From: a bacterium
GTDB taxonomy: Bacteria; Verrucomicrobiota; Kiritimatiellia; UBA8416; CAMZLY01
Assembly: GCA_030632465.1 (NCBI GenBank)
Contig: DAOVUR010000042.1
Location: 1 to 11,217 of the forward strand
DNA: 11,217 bases
Reading direction: 5' to 3'
Position numbers and translations under genes: made by a program. This document shows positions 4,894-11,217 of this stretch, in pieces (the stretch's first letter is position 1; the number at the start of each line of letters is the position of its first letter). The notes under the pieces were generated by a model that saw only the letters and a list, made by a program, of their open reading frames with translations, did no database searches and was not told where the DNA came from.

Positions 4894-7800
4894 TTATTGT
4901 TTCATGTCGGCGCGTGCTTTGTTTAGTAGGTCGGATGCTTCTATGAGGTCATATTTCGGTATGTCATCTGCACTAGCGACAATCTGTTCTAATATTTTCT
5001 GTGCTTTTTCGTAATCATTTTCCTGCATTGCTATATTGGCTTCGTGGGTTTTTGCTCGGAAATATATATTTGATCCTTGTGTGGTTTTGGTCAGAATATC
5101 TTCAATTATAGCTTTAGCTTTTTGTAGCTGTCCGTTTTTGATGAAAATCATAGTAGCTGTATCTAATATCTGAATATTGTTAGATGTCTCTTTGATAAGT
5201 GTCTCTATTATCTCTGTAGCTTCTGTTACGCCATCTTCTGTTTGCACCAGAATGTAAGCTAGATTGTTGCGTAGTGTCTTGTCGTTAGGATATATTGTTA
5301 GGCCTTCGCGGAGCAGGGTTACTGCTTGGTCGTAATCTCTTATCAGGCGTGCTGATTCTGCCGCAATGATATAGGTCATCTTCTTTTTTGAGCCATGCTT
5401 GATAGCGAATGTCATCTCTTCTAAGGCATCCATCACTTCCCAGTCGCCACGTTGAAAGCGGATGAATCCTAGCATCTCGGCCCAGAGTACATTGTTTGGG
5501 TCGTTGCGGCGCAAGCTGCTTAGTGCTTCGATTGTTTCTGAATCAGTTGATAGTCCGTCATTTGCCTGCTTGAGTCTTACGAGCTCTTTAAATAGTAGTA
5601 GTGGTGGATTGATTGCAGAGTCGAGGGCCAGGTTGGTTGCGCGCAGTGCCCATCGTTTATCTTTATTTTTGATCGCGCATTTTATTGCCATGACGTGAGC
5701 GGGTAGATAGCTTTGGGCATGGTCTGATGCATCTTCTGCAGCCACTGTGGCGGCTTGATACATGCCGATTCTAAAAAGATATTCACTAGCACGTGTCATG
5801 GTTTCTGCTGGATACGTGGCGGTTGGTTTTTTTGTGATAAGGGCTAGTTGTGTGAGTATATCATTTTCTTGCCAGGCGTTATCTTGTGTTGACGGTGCAT
5901 TGGTTATATTTAGCCGTGTTCTGGCGACGAGCTCTGCTAGCCATATCTCTGGGGCATTGGGGCAGGCGTGGCGTGCTTGGGTGACTACTGAAACATCTGC
6001 ATCAGATAGGCTGATAGCGCTCTGCCATAGTAGTGGGCTTTGTGGCATAAGTTTGGTGGCTAGTAGCGCTACTTCTAGTGCTTCTTTATATTTGTGATTG
6101 TTGCAGAGCAGTAGCATGTACTGCTGTAAAGATGTTGCTTTTTCGGTGTTACTACGGCCAGTATTGCGCCATTTTCTGAAGGTGTTGGCATTTGCGGTGT
6201 CGTTACCGTCATAGTAGCTGAGCCAATTGGTCAGCATAGCTTTTAGGAATGGGCTGTCGGTTGTATTAAGGTTCGTACGGATTGTTTTTGCATTCTGCTT
6301 GAAGTCATCTTCTGATGGTAGTGCTGTTTGGTGCCATAGGATTGAGAACTCGGCAGGTTTAGCAAAAAAGTACTGTATAGTTTTACTTTTTATGGGCAGT
6401 GTGGGGTACATGGCTGCTTCGCATAATTGCTGTGCTTTTTTGAAACGTTGTGTTTGCTGCATGATATTAGCGGTAAGTATATCAAGATCGCGACTTAGCC
6501 ATTTTCTGGGTTGGTTTAGTGCATGTAGTGCCTCTTCTGCACTGCTGAATTCTGCAAGCGTTTCTGCCAGCATGGCGGCGGCCTTTGTGGAGTTTGGATT
6601 GAGCTCTACTGCATGTCGGGCGGTCTGAATTGCGAGCATACCTAGTTTGAGTTCGCGCTCTGCGTTACAGAGGCGAAGTAGTGGAGTAAGGCTGGATCTG
6701 TTTGTATCTCTATATTTACGTAGTGCCTCATATACATTTGGCCAGTCAGCATTATGTTCGTACAGTTCAGATGATTTAAGAAGTATCTGATCTGCTTGAT
6801 CAGGGAATGAGGTTGCTATACTGGTTAGTTCGGTTTTTATCTTTTCGAAAGCACCAGCCATCTCAAGTGCATCAATATATTCGTAGTGCGCCTGCATCGA
6901 TAGTCTGCCTGCTTCTTTGTACTGCTTAAAGCGATCAAGTGCTAGAGTGAGCTGTTGCTTACGTATATCCGTTGGTGGGTTGTTACATAATTCATATGCG
7001 TAGGGTATGTTGTTTAGCGATGGTTGAAAGAAGAGTAGGCAGTTTCCTGTTGAGATATAAGTTGAAATATCAATTGTGTCTGATGTACTGGTTGCCGGAA
7101 AGTCTAGGCGACTTTTACGAAATAGAAACCATCTGTTGCCGTATTTCGCAATAGTAAATGGAAGGAAGGGGTGGTTAGGGGCAAGCTGTTGGATACGGTT
7201 ATAGATGAACCATGCCATGTCTGGGCGCGCTAGTTGAAAACACTTATCTAATATTGGGTATATGAGGTCGGGGTTATTACTATTGTTAACACTACGTATG
7301 AGATGCTCTGAAAATAGATTCTCCCATTTAGGTTGACTATGCTTTAGGCTCAAAAAGAATAGTGGCTCTAGAACTCTTATATCGTATGGCCAGCTCTTTA
7401 TGGATTGCGCTGTCATGACGGCAACAGCTGATGCATTGTTCAGGTTCATATAGGCTTCTGTTGCTGATAAGGCAGATTCAATTTCGCTATGTGCTGTTTT
7501 GAGGTTTGAGTCGCTAATGGCTTTCCATTTATGGTTTGCGCGTAAATACGGATATAGCATTCTTACTCTAGCAGTATTGGGGAGCCAAGTTGATGCGGTA
7601 ATAATATGTTGGGCTACTTTGTCTGGATCGTCGGAGTGAAATGCCATCTCGGCAAGAATCATGGCGACTCGCGGATCGGTTTCGCGTGTTGCTTCCGGAA
7701 GTTGTGTCAAGATTGTGGAGGCTTCATGAATTTTCTCTAGCCCCATTAAGCTGTAGGCCTTAATGATCTGCTTCTGCGCTTTGCGATGTGGAGTTGTCCC

Positions 7801-9015
7801 TGGTATTGTGTCGAGCGCAAGTAAGACCTCTTCATATTTCTGAAGAGCTAGTAAGATGCTGATCCTCGTGAAATTCCATTCCGTATCTTCTGGTAAATAG
7901 TTTAGGAGATAATCCACTGATGCTTCAGCATCCTCATAGTGTCCTGCGCTGACGAGCGCCTGAGTTAGCTTGCCGACCATTTCTATGCGATGATTTTTAC
8001 TGTTTATATATAAGATTGCGGATAGTAGTATGATTGCCGAAATGGCAAAAGTTGCTCGTTTATGGTGTGTTAATGCTTTTTTCCAGAAGGGTGGGTGCGC
8101 TGTGATTAATTTTTCGTGAATGTGGCTTGTCTCTTTTTGTAGTTTGAATTTTCGCTGAGTATATTTATGGAATATCATTAGCTCGAGATGGACGAGGAGT
8201 AATGTTGCAATAACAACCATGCTTGATGTTCCGTATAGTCCGCTTGCGCTGGTGAGCCCGCTTAATTTTGGTGTTAGGACTACAATTAGTGATATGCGAA
8301 CAATATTTAGGATGATTGCTTGAATGATGGCGGCTGTAATAAAGACTAGTAGATGGTACCATTTGATGCGCCTTAGGATTCCCGCACCAGCAGCAAGAAG
8401 CGCTACAGTGATTGCTGTATGCAGTCCGCTGTACCAAGTATGTACTTCAAATGTGGTGATTTCTGTTAGTAGCACCATCTTATTGGCCCATACTGGTACA
8501 TTGAAAAGGTGAAGTAGCCATTCGCTACCACTAACGGATAGTTTTAGCGTCCATAGCTGTAGCTGTGTAAATATCAGTTCCGGCAATGGATGTACCCAGT
8601 AGAGTAAGAATATTGCAATTACGATGTCTTCTCTATACTTGCTAGGAAGAGCCCATTTAAATATAGCAAAGCAGATTATCAGTAAGCCTATCCATTCAAA
8701 CTGTGGAACGGTATATATTGAGCCTATAATTAGGATGAAGCCGCCTAGTATAGCAGTGGCAATAGCATTTTCAGCCTTTCTGAGCGCGCTTTTCTTATGT
8801 ATGTTTATGTTTGGGCTGGTTTTTGGTTGGGGCGCATCTTCCTTTGGGCGTAGTATGATTATTATACTGACGAGGAGCGTAAAAAAAAGTCGGACTGTGC
8901 CATTTTGTGTAGATGTAAACTGCTCACTATGTAACAGAACCCAGGTAGCGAAAAGTGCTACTGTTGCCAGTAGAGCAATTCTTTTTGTGATCGATATAGA
9001 GTTTGTTGCAATCAT
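4894..9015 (-). CDS. Exosortase-like membrane domain fused to long TPR region, probable pseudoenzyme
   Basis: A 1373-residue protein. The N-terminal third has about nine hydrophobic segments (near 11-30, 41-55, 83-103, 106-121, 129-141, 199-216, 219-247, 264-283 and 320-338). Residues about 140-265 match the exosortase/archaeosortase signature: LPELIFTQLQLW, LLHLFNVPVWANK, then TFEVHTWYSGLHT and NIVRIS. Active exosortases are membrane transpeptidases that cut PEP-CTERM tails using Cys, Arg and His. Here Arg240 is kept, but the Cys of the CSGL motif is Tyr195 (codon TAC, one transition from TGC), and the His of HxxYG aligns with Ser258 in SGLYG. From about 345 to the end are serial helical hairpins of TPR type (for example YEDAEASVDYLLNYLP at 360-375, and a late one near EDGVTEATEIIETL), probably outside the cytoplasm. 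The reading frame is unbroken over 4.1 kb, which argues against a decayed gene. No clear ribosome site precedes the ATG. Family assignment is good; loss of activity is inferred. Confidence 0.83.
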   Translation of the reverse strand: MIATNSISITKRIALLATVALFATWVLLHSEQFTSTQNGTVRLFFTLLVSIIIILRPKEDAPQPKTSPNINIHKKSALRKAENAIATAILGGFILIIGSIYTVPQFEWIGLLIICFAIFKWALPSKYREDIVIAIFLLYWVHPLPELIFTQLQLWTLKLSVSGSEWLLHLFNVPVWANKMVLLTEITTFEVHTWYSGLHTAITVALLAAGAGILRRIKWYHLLVFITAAIIQAIILNIVRISLIVVLTPKLSGLTSASGLYGTSSMVVIATLLLVHLELMIFHKYTQRKFKLQKETSHIHEKLITAHPPFWKKALTHHKRATFAISAIILLSAILYINSKNHRIEMVGKLTQALVSAGHYEDAEASVDYLLNYLPEDTEWNFTRISILLALQKYEEVLLALDTIPGTTPHRKAQKQIIKAYSLMGLEKIHEASTILTQLPEATRETDPRVAMILAEMAFHSDDPDKVAQHIITASTWLPNTARVRMLYPYLRANHKWKAISDSNLKTAHSEIESALSATEAYMNLNNASAVAVMTAQSIKSWPYDIRVLEPLFFLSLKHSQPKWENLFSEHLIRSVNNSNNPDLIYPILDKCFQLARPDMAWFIYNRIQQLAPNHPFLPFTIAKYGNRWFLFRKSRLDFPATSTSDTIDISTYISTGNCLLFFQPSLNNIPYAYELCNNPPTDIRKQQLTLALDRFKQYKEAGRLSMQAHYEYIDALEMAGAFEKIKTELTSIATSFPDQADQILLKSSELYEHNADWPNVYEALRKYRDTNRSSLTPLLRLCNAERELKLGMLAIQTARHAVELNPNSTKAAAMLAETLAEFSSAEEALHALNQPRKWLSRDLDILTANIMQQTQRFKKAQQLCEAAMYPTLPIKSKTIQYFFAKPAEFSILWHQTALPSEDDFKQNAKTIRTNLNTTDSPFLKAMLTNWLSYYDGNDTANANTFRKWRNTGRSNTEKATSLQQYMLLLCNNHKYKEALEVALLATKLMPQSPLLWQSAISLSDADVSVVTQARHACPNAPEIWLAELVARTRLNITNAPSTQDNAWQENDILTQLALITKKPTATYPAETMTRASEYLFRIGMYQAATVAAEDASDHAQSYLPAHVMAIKCAIKNKDKRWALRATNLALDSAINPPLLLFKELVRLKQANDGLSTDSETIEALSSLRRNDPNNVLWAEMLGFIRFQRGDWEVMDALEEMTFAIKHGSKKKMTYIIAAESARLIRDYDQAVTLLREGLTIYPNDKTLRNNLAYILVQTEDGVTEATEIIETLIKETSNNIQILDTATMIFIKNGQLQKAKAIIEDILTKTTQGSNIYFRAKTHEANIAMQENDYEKAQKILEQIVASADDIPKYDLIEASDLLNKARADMKQ

Positions 9016-9051
9016 TGCGATAAATAGTGACGTATTTATCTTAGTATTAAA

Positions 9052-9080
9052 ATGAAAAAAGTTATTATGTTAAATATAAT
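9052..9080 (+). promoter_or_regulatory. Candidate metXW promoter
   Basis: A perfect TATAAT (9075-9080) lies 17 bases after ATGAAA (9052-9057, 4 of 6 to TTGACA) in a very AT-rich divergent spacer, about 45 bases before the metXW ATG. In such AT-rich sequence chance matches are likely. Confidence 0.4.
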
Positions 9081-9124
9081 ATATTATGTTATAAATTGAT
9101 TTGAATATAAAAAGAGATAGATTA

Positions 9125-10945
9125 ATGAGTATAGATTTAAAAAATAGCGTAGGGATTGTGGAGACTAAATCTCTTGATATAACATTACCGGCAGAGGGTT
9201 TTTTGCTCGAGTCTGGCAATAGTCTTGCCGAGGTTACAGTAGCGTACGAAACGTATGGTAAACTTAATGCTGAAGGTAACAATGTTATTTTTATCTGTCA
9301 CGCCTTAACTGGTGATGCGCATGTGGCGGGATATGCAAATGACGATGCTGCCAGTAAAGGTTGGTGGGATGAGATGGTTGGTCCTGGCAAAGGGATCGAT
9401 ACAGACTACTATCATGTTGTTTGTGCAAATATTCTTGGCGGCTGTAGTGGAACTACTGGGCCTTCTTCGAACAATCCCGCAACAGGAAAGCCGTATGGTT
9501 CTTCGTTTCCGCATTTCACTGTGACAGATGTTGTTAATTTGCATCATATATTTTTGAATCAGTTGGGTATTAATAAAATAGCTGCGTTAATAGGGGCATC
9601 ATTTGGTGGGATGCAAGCTATTGAGATGTCGTTAACTTATCCCAGTATGATAGAGCACTGTATATGCATTGCTTCCGCGGCCAGTTTATCAGCGCAGGCA
9701 CTTTCTTTCGATATTGTAGGGCGCACGGCCATCACCTCTGATCCTAACTGGAATGGTGGCGACTATTATGAGTCGGACAACAATCCAGATAATGGGTTGT
9801 CACTTGCTCGTAAGATTGGACATATCACGTATCTATCTCCCGCTATTATGATGAGTAAGTTTGGGCGTGAGAAAAATCGGGAGGGTCTAGATATCGAAGC
9901 ATTAAAAGAGACTTTCTTGTCTGACTTTGAGGTTGAAAGCTATCTGGATCATCAAGGTGATAAATTTGTTGGTAGGTTTGATGCTAACTCATATTTGTGT
10001 ATCACAAAAGCAATGGACGAGTTTGATGTGGAAGAACGGTACGGCTCGCTTGATGAGGCTTTCAGTAAAGTTGAGTGTAAAATGTTGGTGGTTGCGCTTA
10101 CTTCCGACTGGCTGTTTCCGCCGTATCAATCGCAACTTGTTGCTAATTCACTTTTACGTATGGGCAAGCATGTTTCGTATGCAACGCTATGTGCTCCTCA
10201 TGGACATGATGCATTCCTAGTTGATGTAGAGCATCTTTCGGAAATGATTCGTGCTTTTCTGCCATGGGTAGGCCCTCGTTATAACGGTAAGAGTGACTCA
10301 TCAATTGCAGTTACTGAGAGCAGGGATACGGTGCAAAGTGATGAGTATGACCGCATTCTCAAAATGATGAAGCCGGGCTCGAAAGTTTTAGATCTGGGGT
10401 GTGGTAATGGGGATCTACTATCATTTTTGACGGAGAACTCTATCGATAATGGCATTGGAATTGATATCGATGTGCGTAATGTGATTGAAGTGATTGATAA
10501 GGGGTATGCTGTATTCCAAGATGATATTGATAGTGGCTTGGCTATGATTGCTGATGATACTTATGATTATGCTATTCTTGGTGAAACATTACAGGTGGTT
10601 CGTAAACCTCGTTTATTGATGAAAGAGATGTTGCGGGTAGCAAAAGAAGGTATAGTACTATTTCCTAATTTTGGTAAATGGTCGCATCGTTTGCATCTGT
10701 TGCGTACAGGGCGTATGCCAAAAGGTGGTGCGATACCTTTTGAGTGGTATGATACACCCAATATCCATCCATTTACAGTGCGTGACTTTGTTGATCTCTG
10801 TGCAGAAGATGATATTCAGATTGTGGATATGGTATGTATGACTTCTGGTGTTGTTGATTCAGTATTGGTCCGCTTGGGGCTGTGTAATGCTGGGGCAAAT
10901 AGAATTTTGGTGAAAGTTGCAAAACAAGATTCAGTTGCACTCTGA
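9125..10945 (+). CDS. metXW: MetX-MetW fusion: homoserine O-acetyltransferase plus MetW
   Basis: A 606-residue fusion. Residues about 10-385 are an alpha/beta-hydrolase homoserine O-acyltransferase (MetX), which activates homoserine for methionine synthesis. It has HALTGDAHVAG, GPGKGIDT and NILGGCSGTTGP, nucleophile Ser159 in GASFGGMQ, Asp328 in SDWLFPP and His361 in HGHDAFL. The HALTGDAHVAG form resembles acetyl- rather than succinyl-specific members, but specificity is not proven. After a polar linker (about 386-408), residues to the end are MetW, a Rossmann methyltransferase-like protein with VLDLGCGNGD (421-430), FPNFGKW, GRMPKGG and WYDTPNIH. MetX and MetW are usually separate neighbouring genes; here both are complete and in frame, totalling about their combined usual length. 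The frame extends upstream to a TTG at 9101; the ATG at 9125 is chosen because it follows an AAAGAGA purine run at a normal distance. The TGA stop lies inside a CTGAAAAGAT repeat motif. Confidence 0.95.
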   Translation: MSIDLKNSVGIVETKSLDITLPAEGFLLESGNSLAEVTVAYETYGKLNAEGNNVIFICHALTGDAHVAGYANDDAASKGWWDEMVGPGKGIDTDYYHVVCANILGGCSGTTGPSSNNPATGKPYGSSFPHFTVTDVVNLHHIFLNQLGINKIAALIGASFGGMQAIEMSLTYPSMIEHCICIASAASLSAQALSFDIVGRTAITSDPNWNGGDYYESDNNPDNGLSLARKIGHITYLSPAIMMSKFGREKNREGLDIEALKETFLSDFEVESYLDHQGDKFVGRFDANSYLCITKAMDEFDVEERYGSLDEAFSKVECKMLVVALTSDWLFPPYQSQLVANSLLRMGKHVSYATLCAPHGHDAFLVDVEHLSEMIRAFLPWVGPRYNGKSDSSIAVTESRDTVQSDEYDRILKMMKPGSKVLDLGCGNGDLLSFLTENSIDNGIGIDIDVRNVIEVIDKGYAVFQDDIDSGLAMIADDTYDYAILGETLQVVRKPRLLMKEMLRVAKEGIVLFPNFGKWSHRLHLLRTGRMPKGGAIPFEWYDTPNIHPFTVRDFVDLCAEDDIQIVDMVCMTSGVVDSVLVRLGLCNAGANRILVKVAKQDSVAL

Positions 10946-11076
10946 AAAGATTTTTATCCGCAGATTAAAAAGGATTAAGACTGATTAAAAAAGGCTGCTC
11001 GACTGAAAAGATGATTTGACAGAATAATTTGGTGACAGAATAATTTTTGCTCGGCGGTGATGGCGTTTTTAAAAGG
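10942..11076. repeat. Repeat modules after metXW
   Basis: Gene-free. CTGAAAAGAT occurs at 10942-10951 (overlapping the metXW stop) and 11003-11012. Positions 10961-10994 hold degenerate GATTAA units (at 10963, 10973 and 10983) like the CGCAGATTAA intergenic repeats seen in many bacteria. The 16-base module at 11053-11068 also occurs at 4519-4534. Confidence 0.7.
11017..11046 (+). repeat. Tandem 14-mer TGACAGAATAATTT (2 units)
   Basis: The 14-mer TGACAGAATAATTT is present exactly at 11017-11030 and 11033-11046, a period of 16 bases. It is not seen elsewhere in the window. Confidence 0.8.
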
Positions 11077-11217
11077 GTAAAGGGTTAAAAGAAAAACTGT
11101 GCGTTCTGAAAAGATTTTACAACCGCTACGCTAGAGGGCCTGCGGCTGAGAAGGGGGAGTTTGTATGACTAGGGGGGAATAATAGTATTGTTTTTGCTCG
11201 GTTTATCTCCCTAACTC
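11077..11217. repeat. Dispersed repeat mosaic, copy 3 (cut by window end)
   Basis: Matches 35-175 over 141 bases with one mismatch (11139), in the same orientation, offset 11042. The sequence to its left (11043-11076) does not match positions 1-34, so this is a separate dispersed copy. The window ends 21 bases into the 44-bp core. Confidence 0.92.

Noticed and set aside
8624..9055. Plus-strand 143-residue ORF antisense to the exosortase-like gene start
   Set aside because: Hydrophobic stretches merely mirror the membrane segments encoded on the other strand; no start signal and no family match.
1..11217. The window as a circular element with overlapping ends
   Set aside because: The similarity pairs 35-175 with 11077-11217, but 1-34 and 11043-11076 differ and there is one internal mismatch, so these are dispersed repeat copies and not a terminal overlap.

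Overview
The window looks like chromosomal DNA of a Gram-negative bacterium, probably from the Planctomycetota-Verrucomicrobiota-Lentisphaerota-Kiritimatiellota (PVC) group. Four things suggest this: an exosortase-family membrane protein fused to a very long TPR region, a secreted protein resembling PEP-CTERM cargo, a MetX-MetW fusion, and AT-leaning genes separated by mosaics of dispersed short repeats. The phylum is inferred. No rRNA, tRNA, transposase or CRISPR array is visible.

Layout. Positions 1-227 are repeat mosaic. A minus-strand gene (228-716) encodes a small FHA-domain protein with a C-terminal membrane anchor. A minus-strand operon (3624 down to 877) encodes a FetA-type ABC ATPase, a FetB-type permease and dihydroorotase PyrC. 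A divergent plus-strand gene (3724-4326) encodes an acidic secreted protein of unknown function. Positions 4327-4893 are a 567-bp convergent intergenic region packed with repeats. A 4.1-kb minus-strand gene (4894-9015) encodes the exosortase-like/TPR protein. Divergent from it, a plus-strand gene (9125-10945) encodes a MetX-MetW fusion for methionine synthesis. Positions 10946-11217 are repeat mosaic again, ending inside a near-identical copy of the first 175 bases.

Two things stand out. First, the exosortase-like domain keeps the family fold signature and the conserved Arg. The catalytic Cys is replaced by Tyr195 and the His by Ser258, so it looks like a sortase-fold pseudoenzyme tethered to about 1000 residues of TPR. 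The nearby secreted protein ends exactly where a PEP-CTERM signal would be expected, but has none.

Second, the gene-free DNA is built from recurring modules: a 141-bp direct repeat, a 44-bp core, a CTGAAAAGAT motif, and five in-phase heptamer arrays whose last unit turns T-rich. These modules lie at gene 3' ends, and three genes have their stop codon inside one. They are missing from both divergent promoter regions.

The housekeeping genes (pyrC, metXW) supply pyrimidine and methionine biosynthesis. FetAB is a probable metal exporter. Nothing in the sequence ties these genes functionally to the exosortase-like protein.
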